NCBI GenBank assembly: GCA_938041445.1
Contig: CALISO010000059.1
Span: forward strand, 1-60,775
Source of the DNA: an uncultured Saprospiraceae bacterium
GTDB taxonomy: Bacteria; Bacteroidota; Bacteroidia; Chitinophagales; Saprospiraceae
DNA: 60,775 bases
Direction of reading: 5' to 3'
Shown here piece after piece: positions 24,731-33,876 of the stretch. How positions within the stretch are numbered: the first letter of the stretch is position 1; the number at the start of each line of letters is the position of its first letter. The notes below the pieces were generated by a model that saw only the letters and a list, made by a program, of their open reading frames with translations, ran no database searches and was not told the origin of the DNA. Made by a program: the position numbers and the translations under genes.

Positions 24731-25606
24731 ATGTTATATTCAATGACAGGCTACGGGCAAGCGAAGGCTCAATTTGGCGATAAAACTATCAAAGTTGATA
24801 TCAGAACCCTCAATGGAAAAAACACAGATGTCAGACTTAAGGTGCCAGCTGCTTATCGTGCCCTAGAGTTGGATGTACGTAAGAAGGTATTAGCCCAGAT
24901 ACAACGAGGTAAAATAGATGTCAGCCTTACAATCGACTCACCTTCAGGAGAAGAAAACTACGCGATTAACAAGACTCTGATCTCTCAATACTTCAAGGAG
25001 CTAACATCACTTGACACAGAACTTAATGCTTCTAGCCAGGATATACTGCAAATGGTAATGCGGATTCCTAATGTAGTCAGCATAGTAGCCGAAGATATAT
25101 CTAAAGAAGAAAAAGCGAAAGTCGCAGAAGTGGTAGATCTCGCATGTCAACAACTCATCGCATTTAGAGAAGAGGATGGCAGACCACTATTGGATGATTT
25201 GACGACACAGTCTGGTATTATAAAAACACTGCTTGATCAAGTAGCTACACATGAAGCCGCTAGAGTCGAAAATCTCAGAGCGAGACTAACTGCTAACATT
25301 GAAAAAGAACTAGAACAAGAGAGAATTGACAATTCCAGATTTGACCAAGAGCTATTCTACTACATAGAAAAGCTAGATATCTCTGAAGAAAAAACTCGAC
25401 TAGCTCAACACTTACTTTACTTCAATGAAGTCCTAAATGATAAGAATTCTGTCAAGGGTAAAAAATTGACCTTTATCAGTCAAGAGATTGGTAGAGAGAT
25501 TAATACAATGGGAGCTAAGGCACAGGATACCAATATCCAGCGTATCGTAGTCAATATGAAAGATGCATTAGAAAAGATCAAAGAACAGATTGCCAATATC
25601 TTGTAA
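24731..25606 (+). CDS. yicC: YicC family endoribonuclease
   Basis: The start MLYSMTGYGQAKAQF is the hallmark YicC N-terminus, continuing to IRTLNGKNTDVRLKVP and ALELDVRKKV. The C-terminal DUF1732 block is intact: EKTRLAQHLLYFNEVLND, KGKKLTFISQEIGREINTMGAKA and the end DALEKIKEQIANIL. At 291 residues the protein is full length. YicC-type proteins are now known as RNA endonucleases involved in sRNA and mRNA turnover. Guanylate kinase follows after 15 bases; this yicC-gmk pairing is widespread in bacteria. Confidence 0.95.
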   Translation: MLYSMTGYGQAKAQFGDKTIKVDIRTLNGKNTDVRLKVPAAYRALELDVRKKVLAQIQRGKIDVSLTIDSPSGEENYAINKTLISQYFKELTSLDTELNASSQDILQMVMRIPNVVSIVAEDISKEEKAKVAEVVDLACQQLIAFREEDGRPLLDDLTTQSGIIKTLLDQVATHEAARVENLRARLTANIEKELEQERIDNSRFDQELFYYIEKLDISEEKTRLAQHLLYFNEVLNDKNSVKGKKLTFISQEIGREINTMGAKAQDTNIQRIVVNMKDALEKIKEQIANIL

Positions 25607-25621
25607 TATCTTCGCGTCATC

Positions 25622-26203
25622 TTGCACTCAATAACACAACAAAAGCTTATCATCTTGACAGCACCATCTGGAGCTGGTAAGACAACTATCAAGACAGCCT
25701 TGCTGTCTGGATTAGACTATCTAGGCTTCTCTATCAGTGCGACTACTCGAGTGAAACGAGAAGGTGAGACGGATGGAGCAGACTACTACTTTCTGACTCC
25801 AGATGAGTTTAAGCAAAGAATCAATGACGGTGATTTTGTAGAATATGAGGAAGTCTATACCGATCAATTCTATGGGACTCTTTATAGCGAATTGGAAAGG
25901 AACTGGGATCTGGGTAAAACCGTAGTACTAGATATCGACGTTCAAGGAGCATTGAGTATCAAAGAAACATTTGCTGATCAAAGTCTCGTCATCTTCATAC
26001 AGCCACCATCATTAGAGACGCTAAAAAAGCGATTGATGGCTAGAGACACTGAGTCAGAAGAGAGCTTACGCAAACGAATCACTAAAGCTGAGCTTGAAAT
26101 GCAATTTGCTGAAAGCTTTGACACTTACATAATTAATGATGATCTCGACCTCGCCATCCTAGAAGCTAAAAGCTTGGTTGATGATTTTGTCGGAAAGCAA
26201 TAA
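25622..26203 (+). CDS. gmk: guanylate kinase
   Basis: It phosphorylates GMP to GDP. The P-loop APSGAGKTT lies at about residues 13-21; ISATTRVKREGETDGADYYFL is the GMP-binding region, and VLDIDVQGAL the Walker B segment. The C-terminus (LMARDTESEESLRKRI) contains the lid Arg residues. The 193-residue length is typical. There is no ATG before the P-loop in frame, so I take the TTG at 25622 (MHSITQQKLIIL). It is cotranscribed with yicC, and a hairpin at 26226 separates it from convergent pckA. Confidence 0.96.
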   Translation: MHSITQQKLIILTAPSGAGKTTIKTALLSGLDYLGFSISATTRVKREGETDGADYYFLTPDEFKQRINDGDFVEYEEVYTDQFYGTLYSELERNWDLGKTVVLDIDVQGALSIKETFADQSLVIFIQPPSLETLKKRLMARDTESEESLRKRITKAELEMQFAESFDTYIINDDLDLAILEAKSLVDDFVGKQ

Positions 26204-26225
26204 CCATCAATTTGATACAACTAAA

Positions 26226-26262
26226 AAGGCATCCTTGATTGTTTGAAGTTCAAAGATGCCTT
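26226..26262 (-). terminator. Rho-independent terminator between gmk and pckA
   Basis: AAGGCATC (26226-26233) pairs with GATGCCTT (26255-26262), with four more inner pairs across one C-A mismatch. Read on the minus strand the stem is followed by TTTTT, so it should end pckA. On the plus strand the tail (ATGATTTAATTT) is weaker, although it may also help stop gmk readthrough. Confidence 0.75.
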
Positions 26263-26287
26263 ATGATTTAATTTATGGTCAAGTTGC

Positions 26288-27892
26288 TTAAACCAGAACC
26301 CCCTTGACATCATCACCTACATAGTCATGATAACGTTCAAAGGCGGACTTGAACATTCCCTTCAATTTATTAGCTGCATCATCATAAGCAGTTTTATCAG
26401 TCCAGTTATCTTTTGGATTAAGATACTTGGTTGGTACATCTTTGCACTTCTTTGGAATTGATAGTCCAAAGAATGGCTCAGTATGGAATGTTTGCTCTAG
26501 CAATGTTCCATTCAATGCACCCCTAATCATTGCTCTTGTATAAGGTAGATCCATCCGACTTCCTACTCCATATGCTCCACCTGACCAACCAGTGTTAACG
26601 AGCCAAACATTGATACCTGTCTTAGTATCTTTGTCCCCCTCATCAAGCTTTTGGCCTAAGAGATTAGCATATTCAGTCGGGTGCAATGGTAGAAAAGGTA
26701 ACCCAAAGCAAGCTGAGAACGTTGCCTGGGGCTCATTGATACCGGCTTCTGTACCAGCAATCTTCGCAGTATAACCAAGTAAGAAATAATACATCGCTTG
26801 CTCACGAGTCAGTTTACTGATGGGTGGTAGCACACCATAAGCATCGCAAGTAAGAAAGAATACATTCGTAGGTACATTACCTCTACTGTTGAATACAATA
26901 TTATCAATGTGATGGATCGGATAACTGACCCTTGTATTCTGAGTCTTCTCTTCACTATCAAAGTCTATGACCCGCATATCCTCATCCTTGTATGGGACAT
27001 TCTCTAACATTGCTCCAAATCGGATAGCATTATAGATTTCAGGTTCTTTTGCTTTAGATAATTTGATCGTCTTCGCATAACAACCACCTTCAAAGTTGAA
27101 TACATTAGCCTTAGACCAACCGTGTTCATCATCTCCAATTAACTTTCTCTCAGAATCCGTTGATAGCGTTGTTTTACCTGTTCCTGATAATCCAAAATAC
27201 AGCGCAGTGTCACCATTCTTACCAACATTAGCAGAGCAGTGCATCGGGAAGACTCCTTGCTCAGTTGGCAACATAAAGTTGAGAGCACTAAAAATTCCTT
27301 TCTTGATTTCACCGGTATAAGCTGTACCACCTATGATGATTTTCTTTTCTGTAAAGTTGAGTATTGCAAAATTTTCTTGTCTCGTACCATCAGCTTCCGG
27401 GTCAGCTACGCAACCTGGTGCGGCATAGACTACCCAGTCATGCATAAATTCCCCGATCTCCTCTTCAAGAGGTCGCAAGAACATGTTATACACAAAAAGA
27501 TTCTGCCATGGGTATTCGCAGACTACTCTGACCTTGAGGCGGTATCTATTATGAGCACAAGCATATGCATCTCGTATGTAGAGCTCATCTAGAGAATTAA
27601 GGTAAGTAGTCACCTTCTTATATAATTTAGTATAATTCTGTTGAGTGAAAGGAATATTCACTTCTCCCCAATCCACTCTCTTAGATGTGATATTGTCTTC
27701 TACGATATAACGATCCTTAGGTGATCTACCGGTAAATGTCCCAGTGTCGATAACTAAAGCACCAGAATTAGCTAAAGTCCCTTGTCCTTTTTCAATTGTC
27801 TCTTGAATCAACTTCGATGGTGATAGATTCCACTTGATATTATCGTTGGTGATATCTATGGTGTTCAGCTTAAATCGTTTGTTGTAATGCAT
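26288..27892 (-). CDS. pckA: phosphoenolpyruvate carboxykinase (ATP)
   Basis: PckA converts oxaloacetate and ATP to PEP, CO2 and ADP. The ATP-type signature is present: GTFTGRSPKDRYIV near residue 60, the kinase-1a P-loop GLSGTGKTTLS, GDDEHGWS, and FEGGCYAK. The start is the ATG at 27892 (MHYNKRF), giving 534 residues, the normal size. The open frame extends 59 codons further upstream, but that stretch is low-quality, Cys/Leu-rich and unlike the family. The 210 bases before it form a long AT-rich leader divergent from a lipoprotein gene. It is expected to be regulated by carbon source, but no operator is evident. Confidence 0.97.
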   Translation of the reverse strand: MHYNKRFKLNTIDITNDNIKWNLSPSKLIQETIEKGQGTLANSGALVIDTGTFTGRSPKDRYIVEDNITSKRVDWGEVNIPFTQQNYTKLYKKVTTYLNSLDELYIRDAYACAHNRYRLKVRVVCEYPWQNLFVYNMFLRPLEEEIGEFMHDWVVYAAPGCVADPEADGTRQENFAILNFTEKKIIIGGTAYTGEIKKGIFSALNFMLPTEQGVFPMHCSANVGKNGDTALYFGLSGTGKTTLSTDSERKLIGDDEHGWSKANVFNFEGGCYAKTIKLSKAKEPEIYNAIRFGAMLENVPYKDEDMRVIDFDSEEKTQNTRVSYPIHHIDNIVFNSRGNVPTNVFFLTCDAYGVLPPISKLTREQAMYYFLLGYTAKIAGTEAGINEPQATFSACFGLPFLPLHPTEYANLLGQKLDEGDKDTKTGINVWLVNTGWSGGAYGVGSRMDLPYTRAMIRGALNGTLLEQTFHTEPFFGLSIPKKCKDVPTKYLNPKDNWTDKTAYDDAANKLKGMFKSAFERYHDYVGDDVKGVLV

Positions 27893-28102
27893 ATGTTGTT
27901 GGTTTGTTTTGTAGTAATTGCAAATATTGGCATAAATGCTAAAGAGTGCTGCCAAAAGGTGTGTAGAATATAAAATGCAATCACATATACTATTGTTACG
28001 CAAATCTGCGAAATAATGTTGTAATGTAAGTAATTGTACATGATTCAAAATATAAGATATTTTGCACACAAATTTTCAGTTTTTGCCGTTTCAACCTGAT
28101 AA

Positions 28103-28744
28103 ATGCAAAGAATCTATCCATATCTCATCATCATCCTTGGTCTGAGCATCATCAGTTGCCAAGGTGAATCGAATATCAAATCGGTCAAAGATGATCAAGG
28201 AAACATTATAGAAAGTTATCTTGTAGACGAAGCTGGCCTAAAGCATGGCCTTTTCAAAGCATTTGATACTGAAGGCAATCTTACAGAAGAGTCAGAATAC
28301 AATCATGGCAAACTTAATGGTTATCGTCGTATCTTTCGATCTGACAAGTCGATGGAAATAGAGGAGCACTATATAGATGACGTCATTCATGGTGCCTATA
28401 CCGTATACTATCCAGACGGTGGTGTAGAGCTTTCAGGTGATTATACCGATGGTGAGATGAATGGCCAACTCCAGAGATACTATCAGACAGGTAACTTGAT
28501 GGAAACTGTCACGATGGTCAACAACAATGAAAATGGTGCATTTAAGGAGTATTATGAAAACGGAAACATCCAGTGGGAAGGCAACTATGTCAACGGTGAA
28601 AATGAAGTTGGCTTACTTAAGCAATACAACGAGAGCGGAGATTTAATCAAGAAAATGATGTGTGACAGCCTATCGATATGCCAAACTATATGGACAATCG
28701 AAAAAGGAGATGTAAAACCTATCAATGTGTTTGGCGACGAATGA
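28103..28744 (+). CDS. MORN_2/YwqK-like repeat lipoprotein
   Basis: A lipobox (LSIISC, Cys19) follows the signal peptide. The remaining chain has six or so copies of a short repeat of the form G-x-Y-x-x-Y-Y-x-x-G-x-x-x, for example HGLFKAFDTEGNL, HGAYTVYYPDGGVELSGDY and NGAFKEYYENGNIQWEGNY. This is the MORN_2 (YwqK-like) repeat, found in toxin-antitoxin-labelled proteins but also in many Bacteroidota surface lipoproteins of unknown role. Its stop overlaps the start of porQ (ATGA), so the two are translationally coupled. A role in T9SS or cell-surface biology is an inference from that coupling. Confidence 0.8.
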   Translation: MQRIYPYLIIILGLSIISCQGESNIKSVKDDQGNIIESYLVDEAGLKHGLFKAFDTEGNLTEESEYNHGKLNGYRRIFRSDKSMEIEEHYIDDVIHGAYTVYYPDGGVELSGDYTDGEMNGQLQRYYQTGNLMETVTMVNNNENGAFKEYYENGNIQWEGNYVNGENEVGLLKQYNESGDLIKKMMCDSLSICQTIWTIEKGDVKPINVFGDE

Positions 28745-29793
28745 AAAAACTAACATTCCTATTTCTGATTCTGACAACTTGCATTTGGGATTTGCAGGGT
28801 CAACAATTATTGGGCACACCAAAGATTTTTGACTTTGTGCATACATCTACATCTGCAAGAATGAATGCCCTCAGTGGTAGCTTAATCACAATAGCTGACG
28901 ATGACATTTTACAAGGATTTGCTAATCCTGCCCTCCTTAATTCAGAGCAACATAATCAAGTAGGTTTCAGTCATTCGTTTGTCTTTGCGGGGATTGAGAA
29001 CGGAGCTATCAACTATGGTCGACACCTTGATAGTCTCAATCTATCGATTCATGGTGGAATACAGTATATCAATTATGGCACATTTGATCTGACTGATGAG
29101 TTTGGAAATATCAATGGCGACTTCAAAGCCTCTGAGATAGCTATGGTTATAGGTGCAAGTCGCAAACTCAATGAAAGAATCACTGTAGGTCTTAATGCCA
29201 GATTTATGAGAGCTAGCTATGAATCTTACAGTGCTAGTGCTGTTGGACTGGATGCAGGAATTCTTTATAGCAATCCAGACAATACATTTGCAATAGCTGG
29301 ACTCATTAAAAACTATGGAACTACCCTGTCTGGATTTACAGAAGAGAGGGAAAGACCAAGGCACGATGTCCAATTGGGATTTTCTAAACGATTGTCTCAC
29401 TTACCATTTAGAATCAATGTAACATTTCACCAACTGCAGCAGTGGAATCTCTCATTCGATGACCCTAACAATATAGAGACAGATTTCTTCGGAGAAACAG
29501 AGGAAGACAGTGAATTTTCTCAGAAATTTCAAAATTTTATGAGTCACATCTTATTCGGAGGAGAGTTTATGCTTGGCGCAAATGAGCAATTTAGACTCAG
29601 AGCTGGATATAACCACTTAGTTAATCGACAACTTTCAGTAGGAACCTTCCGTGATCTCACAGGATTTTCACTAGGAGTGGGATTCAATGTCAAACGATTC
29701 AAGCTTGATTATGGAATGGCAGTATATCACGTACACGGTGCAACACATCAACTAAGTATGCGTCTTAACCCCTTCACATACAACCAAATCTAA
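28741..29793 (+). CDS. porQ: type IX secretion system protein PorQ
   Basis: This 350-residue outer-membrane beta-barrel protein begins with a signal peptide (MKKLTFLFLILTTCIWDLQGQ). It then has the PorQ/PorV-like opening with FVHTSTSARMNALSGS, IADDDILQGFANPALL and HNQVGFSHSFVFAGIENGAINYG. The rest alternates short beta strands typical of FadL-like barrels. PorQ contributes to the T9SS attachment complex with PorU, PorV and PorZ, which handles sorted cargo at the surface. None of those partners is in this window, but two cargo proteins and a cargo remnant are. Start 28741 is chosen over the open-frame start at 28678, because it begins the signal peptide and overlaps the upstream stop. Confidence 0.88.
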   Translation: MKKLTFLFLILTTCIWDLQGQQLLGTPKIFDFVHTSTSARMNALSGSLITIADDDILQGFANPALLNSEQHNQVGFSHSFVFAGIENGAINYGRHLDSLNLSIHGGIQYINYGTFDLTDEFGNINGDFKASEIAMVIGASRKLNERITVGLNARFMRASYESYSASAVGLDAGILYSNPDNTFAIAGLIKNYGTTLSGFTEERERPRHDVQLGFSKRLSHLPFRINVTFHQLQQWNLSFDDPNNIETDFFGETEEDSEFSQKFQNFMSHILFGGEFMLGANEQFRLRAGYNHLVNRQLSVGTFRDLTGFSLGVGFNVKRFKLDYGMAVYHVHGATHQLSMRLNPFTYNQI

Positions 29794-29808
29794 TCGGATA
29801 AATTCACG

Positions 29809-29816
29809 TATTTTTG
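29809..29816 (+). promoter_or_regulatory. TAnnTTTG -7 element upstream of DUF3467 gene
   Basis: TATTTTTG matches the Bacteroidota -7 consensus and predicts a start near 29823, giving a leader of about 24 bases to the ATG at 29847. No convincing -33 TTG is seen. Confidence 0.45.
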
Positions 29817-29846
29817 TTGTTACGAAAATACTTATCAAACACAGCT

Positions 29847-30158
29847 ATGGCTCAAGAAAAAAAGAAAAACCAAGTCAATATTGAATTGCCTGAAGATATC
29901 GCAGAAGGTATCTATGCGAATATGGCAATCATCGCTCACTCTAACTCAGAGTTTGTATTAGACTTTATAAGAATGGTGCCCAATGTTCCAAAGGCAAAGG
30001 TCAAGTCTAGAATAATCTTGACACCAAGTCATGCAAAAAGACTTTTCAAAGCATTGAAAGATAATATAGAGAAGTACGAAAAACAAAGTGGAGGATCTAT
30101 TCCAGATGATGGCAATCCAATGCCGCCATTGAATTTTACTCCCACAGCTCAAGCATAG
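29847..30158 (+). CDS. DUF3467 family protein
   Basis: The 103-residue protein reads MAQEKKKNQVNIELPEDIAE and continues with GIYANMAIIAHSNSEFVLDFI, then KAKVKSRIILTPSHAKRLFKALKDNIEKYE. This is the full DUF3467 fold, a small soluble protein widespread in Bacteroidota and found near RNA polymerase beta genes in some genomes. Its function is unknown. The Pro/Gly-rich tail is disordered. The ATG at 29847 is preferred to the 11-codon upstream extension, which overlaps the promoter element. The convergent downstream gene ends one base away. Confidence 0.85.
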   Translation: MAQEKKKNQVNIELPEDIAEGIYANMAIIAHSNSEFVLDFIRMVPNVPKAKVKSRIILTPSHAKRLFKALKDNIEKYEKQSGGSIPDDGNPMPPLNFTPTAQA

Positions 30159-30159
30159 T

Positions 30160-30882
30160 TTATAGAATCTTGGAGTACGCTTTGATCTGCTTGTAGATGC
30201 CCTTCTTCATAGAGAGTTCATAGCTATCCATTGATCCCAATTCATCTAACAATGTATCAGATAATGCCCTAGCAGCGGTATTGTCACCTGTTTCATTGAG
30301 ATATTGGACATAGTCTAGCCTGAAATTGTAGTTGCAGAATGATCTGTCCAATTGATCAAAAGTCTGCTTGGCTAAATCGGGTTGACCAGTATGGTGGTAA
30401 GACCAAGCAAGTGCAGCCATTTCCTGAGTATTCTTAAACTCCTTCTTATCTTCTATCAACTTAGCATACTTGATCACCTGATTATACTCTGCTTGATGAT
30501 AACTGCAGAACATCAACATCATAATAATATGACTCCCCTTATTGGGCAATGGGTTTAGCGTCTCTATCGCTCTATCATAATCCCTTTGATTGATATACTC
30601 TTCTGCAAGTGCTACTCGATTACTTTCAGTATCAGAATACTTTAGCTGACCCTTGAGCTTGTCTACTTGATAGTTGGCAACAAATGTGGTCTTGACGGTC
30701 TCTTGAATTTGAGCGACATTTCTACGATTGTAAAAGTTCTCATACAGATAAATCATTGAGCCAATGAAAGGAAGAAAGACAATAATCCAATACCACTTTT
30801 GTTGGCTGCCATTCTTGTATGCATGATATAGACAGTACCCTTGCAAGAGAAATATAAGTGGGTAGAATCTGACTAAGAACAT
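30160..30882 (-). CDS. membrane protein with PLDc_N-like start and TPR-like region
   Basis: Two hydrophobic helices occupy residues 1-20 and about 31-48, with KNGSQQKWYWIIVFLPFIGSMIYLY resembling the PLDc_N (cardiolipin synthase N-terminal) segment. From residue 90 the chain is helical with TPR-like motifs: RVALAEEYINQRDYDRAIETLNPL, EMAALAWSYHHTGQPDLAKQTFDQL and YVQYLNETGDNTAARALSDTL. The catalytic HKD motifs of phospholipase D are absent. It is probably a membrane-tethered TPR scaffold of unknown partner. It lies 17 bases downstream of the T9SS cargo gene on the same strand. Confidence 0.65.
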   Translation of the reverse strand: MFLVRFYPLIFLLQGYCLYHAYKNGSQQKWYWIIVFLPFIGSMIYLYENFYNRRNVAQIQETVKTTFVANYQVDKLKGQLKYSDTESNRVALAEEYINQRDYDRAIETLNPLPNKGSHIIMMLMFCSYHQAEYNQVIKYAKLIEDKKEFKNTQEMAALAWSYHHTGQPDLAKQTFDQLDRSFCNYNFRLDYVQYLNETGDNTAARALSDTLLDELGSMDSYELSMKKGIYKQIKAYSKIL

Positions 30883-30898
30883 GGTTACTGTATAAATT

Positions 30899-32323
30899 TT
30901 AATCTACGACAATCTTATCGTAGAACCTTTCTCCACCAGATGTCTCCATCATCAACAAATAGACACCTGACTCTAAGTTGTTAGTCTCCAATGTTGTATA
31001 ATTTGTCAAACCATTGTTAACCAAAATTCTAGACCTTCCCCCCATATCCACAATCTCGATTTGTGTGATTGAGTAGTCTGCCATCATAATATTCAATACA
31101 TCGTGAACAGGATTGGGATAGACCTCGATCCCTGATACTTCAGATATATCTTGAACATTGGTTATTTGCTCCTGAAACTGGCAAGAACACTCATCACCAA
31201 AGATAGAGTACTCCATCGCGTCATCTTCGAAGCAAAGAAATTGCCCTTTGCAGATATTCTCTTCAGTTATGAAAGTTAGATCGCCAAAAAATGCACCAAT
31301 ATTACCGATACCTTCAACCACAATATGATTGATGGATGGATTGTCATCATCAACACTGCCAAAAGTCTGTTGGCGCAAGAGCTGTCCATTAAATTCTACA
31401 GTATCCACTGATGTGACTACAGCTAAATGCTGACCTTCTATATCAAAACCAATATTGATAAGGGAATAATTGCTACTTAAACTTGGCGCATAGTTAATCA
31501 ACGTGTCACCTACCTCAAGACTGAAGTCTAGCATCAACAAAAAGCTTTCGCTCATATGATCATAGAAATATACCTGACCTCCCCCACTCTCGTAAATTGG
31601 GTACTCTGCAATCTTATCTAACTGATTGTGTTCTGACCCGTGGTGTACTTCTAGTATACTACAGATTCTATCCTCGACGATTTCTTTACGATTGACTGCA
31701 TACTCCCAATAGCTACCTCCACAGCCACTCGACTCACACGATTCACTGTTTTCAGGATTAGGAGCTTCGTTAGATAATCCACGCAATTTCCACGCAGATC
31801 CAACTTCGGCAAACTTTGCCTCTACTGGCATAAACGTATCCTCAATGCATGGAATCAAGTTTGACAAAAACTCATCATAAGACATAGATGAAATATCAGG
31901 TGTAATGGGACCATTGAATTGACCATTATCATACGCGAGATATCTGCGACTACAACCTGATAGTGTCCAAGAAAAATCTTGCGATAAATGTGGCCACCAT
32001 TCTGTTGAAAAATTCTCAGCGTTTACTGCAAATAACATTGTATCACCAATGTTCATATTTGTCAATACTTCGCCGCAATTAAGGCCATCTTGACCTAAGA
32101 TATCTATTGATTGATTTGGAATCTCTTGGAATATATTATCAATAACATCCACTGTCATTCCATATTCATTAATCTTGTCAGTTATGACACCTAGAAAAAT
32201 GTATTCATTTTCAGTTAGACCTTCACAAAAGTTCTCAATCTCGTATGCACAAGAACAGGCGTTGAGCTTTCCTAAAATTGAAGAGAGAATAAACACCACA
32301 AAGAATAGGAGGAAATTTTTCAT
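30899..32323 (-). CDS. secreted protein with T9SS type A sorting domain, Cys-rich N-terminus
   Basis: The signal peptide (MKNFLLFFVVFILSSILGKLNA) is followed by CSCAYEIENFC and many further Cys residues in the first half, which resembles the disulfide-rich start of NTR/TIMP-like domains. The final ~77 residues carry the sorting domain: GIEVYPNPVHDVLNIM, then IEIVDMGGRS, and LESGVYLLMMETSGGERFYDKIVVD. It should be exported and surface-attached by T9SS. Function otherwise is unknown. The gene is minus strand, with a TATTTTTA promoter-like element about 20 bases upstream of the ATG. Confidence 0.82.
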   Translation of the reverse strand: MKNFLLFFVVFILSSILGKLNACSCAYEIENFCEGLTENEYIFLGVITDKINEYGMTVDVIDNIFQEIPNQSIDILGQDGLNCGEVLTNMNIGDTMLFAVNAENFSTEWWPHLSQDFSWTLSGCSRRYLAYDNGQFNGPITPDISSMSYDEFLSNLIPCIEDTFMPVEAKFAEVGSAWKLRGLSNEAPNPENSESCESSGCGGSYWEYAVNRKEIVEDRICSILEVHHGSEHNQLDKIAEYPIYESGGGQVYFYDHMSESFLLMLDFSLEVGDTLINYAPSLSSNYSLINIGFDIEGQHLAVVTSVDTVEFNGQLLRQQTFGSVDDDNPSINHIVVEGIGNIGAFFGDLTFITEENICKGQFLCFEDDAMEYSIFGDECSCQFQEQITNVQDISEVSGIEVYPNPVHDVLNIMMADYSITQIEIVDMGGRSRILVNNGLTNYTTLETNNLESGVYLLMMETSGGERFYDKIVVD

Positions 32324-32388
32324 ATCGCGGAATTTTTAGTTACTGTAAAAATACAAAAAATCGGCATAGAAACTTATAGAACGCTATT

Positions 32389-33042
32389 CTACAGACCTTT
32401 ATCGTCAAGTATACTGAGAAACTCATTTGTCATCATTGCTGTGGCACCCCATAGTTTTTCATCATTTCCTAGATCAAAATATGGACTCTTCTCGATGACT
32501 CTTTCTCCAAATTTGTGGAAGCGATATTGCTTACTACCTGGATCAAGCAGATTATCTAGGTCAGCTAGTATGACATATTCAACCTCGTCATGATCAGGTA
32601 CAAATTGTGAATCTGATGGAATCACTCCGACAAAAGGGCTAACAATAAATCCACTGATAAACACAAAGAATTGTGACAATGCTCCTAGCACTCTGACTTG
32701 CCTCCTGTCGACACCTATTTCTTCTTCAGTCTCTCGAAGAGCACAATCAAGTAGATCTTGGTCTGTCACTTCTCTTTTACCACCGGGAAAGCTTATTTGA
32801 CCTTTGTGCTTATCAGAACCATACTTACTTCCGCGCTTGATATAGACAACATTAAATCCATCTTCATTCGGCTGGAGTAACAGCATTACTCCTGCTTCTG
32901 TAGCACTTGAAGTGGGGGCAGGATTGATTTGATGATTGATAGGTGACATTAACTTTTGAGCCTCCCACCCGGGCAGGTCCATTGTCAGCGCTTCCTCAAC
33001 ACTTGAAATAAATTGAAGTTGCTTCTTAGTCATTCCCGTCAT
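32389..33042 (-). CDS. Nudix hydrolase, CoA-pyrophosphatase-like
   Basis: The Nudix box region reads ISFPGGKREVTDQDLLDCALRETEEEIGV, with Arg-Glu and Glu-Glu metal ligands. The preceding LLLQPNEDGFNVVYIKRGSKYGSDKHKGQ fits the CoA pyrophosphatase (NudL/PCD1) subgroup. These enzymes split CoA or related nucleoside diphosphate compounds into AMP-type and phospho products. At 217 residues it is full length. It lies 15 bases downstream of the HemD-like gene on the same strand, so they may be cotranscribed. The exact substrate is not readable. Confidence 0.88.
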   Translation of the reverse strand: MTGMTKKQLQFISSVEEALTMDLPGWEAQKLMSPINHQINPAPTSSATEAGVMLLLQPNEDGFNVVYIKRGSKYGSDKHKGQISFPGGKREVTDQDLLDCALRETEEEIGVDRRQVRVLGALSQFFVFISGFIVSPFVGVIPSDSQFVPDHDEVEYVILADLDNLLDPGSKQYRFHKFGERVIEKSPYFDLGNDEKLWGATAMMTNEFLSILDDKGL

Positions 33043-33057
33043 TCAATGCAGGAATTT

Positions 33058-33840
33058 CTATTTGTTAGACTTATTTAGATAGTTTTCTATGGCCATAGAC
33101 ATAGAAGGTACGTCTGGTTGTGGTGCTGAGATGTTAATCTTTAGGTTATGGCCTTCTACCTCCTTTGTAGTTGTCTTCCCATATACAGCGAGACGTGTAT
33201 CATTCTGCTTAAAATCAGGAAAATTCTCATAAAGCGATATAATACCAAGTGGGCTAAAAAAGACCAAGCAATCATAAGTAATGTCACTCAAGTCAGACAA
33301 GTCACTACTGACTGTGCGATACATCATTGTTTCTTGATAATCCACTTTAATTTTATCTAGATAGTTGACCACTTTCTTTGCCCCTAGGTTACTGCATGGG
33401 AGTAAAAACTTCTCTGTAGCCTTATGCTTCATAAATGAGCTCTCAAGGTCTTCAATGAGTCTTGTACCTACGAATACCTTTCTCTTTCTGTAGAGGATAA
33501 ATTTTTGGAGATAATTAGCTATACTTTGCGTCAAGCAGAAGTACTTAGTTTGCTGTGACATTTGGACCCGCATCTCTTCACACAGTCTGAAGAAGTGCTC
33601 GATAGAGTTCAACGAAGTAAATATGATACTTGTGTACTCATCTGGCCTTAGCCTATTCTTTCTGTATTCCTTTTCAGTAACGGGCTCAACCTGGATAAAC
33701 GGTCTCCAATCGATTTTGATATCCCACTTTTTCTCTAGATCGAAGTACACCGATCGCTCAGGCTTTGGCTGAGAAATTAGGATTGTTTCAATTCTATTAT
33801 AAGATTCGTTTGACTCAGACGTCTTGACATTTGCTGGCAT
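33058..33840 (-). CDS. hemD: uroporphyrinogen-III synthase-like protein
   Basis: HemD closes and rearranges hydroxymethylbilane to uroporphyrinogen III in haem synthesis. The protein has two similar halves: ILISQPKPERSVYFDLEKKW with TSIIFTSLNSIEHFF, and FLLPCSNLGAKKVVNYL with CLVFFSPLGIISLYENF and RLAVYGKTTTKEV. The pattern of S/T after the hydrophobic strands is that of HemD. Primary identity in this family is low, so the call rests on layout and on the adjacent DUF4271 gene, a common Bacteroidota pair. No other haem gene is beside it. Confidence 0.8.
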   Translation of the reverse strand: MPANVKTSESNESYNRIETILISQPKPERSVYFDLEKKWDIKIDWRPFIQVEPVTEKEYRKNRLRPDEYTSIIFTSLNSIEHFFRLCEEMRVQMSQQTKYFCLTQSIANYLQKFILYRKRKVFVGTRLIEDLESSFMKHKATEKFLLPCSNLGAKKVVNYLDKIKVDYQETMMYRTVSSDLSDLSDITYDCLVFFSPLGIISLYENFPDFKQNDTRLAVYGKTTTKEVEGHNLKINISAPQPDVPSMSMAIENYLNKSNK

Positions 33841-33876
33841 TGGGCATCAATACTTTAGAAATCTTACTTAATAGTT

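Noticed and set aside
27239-27592. 117-codon frame antisense to pckA
   Set aside because: It is antisense to a conserved catalytic gene and shows no domain.
27893-28069. 59-codon N-terminal extension of pckA
   Set aside because: It is unlike PckA and fills the AT-rich leader; MHYNKRF gives the usual length.
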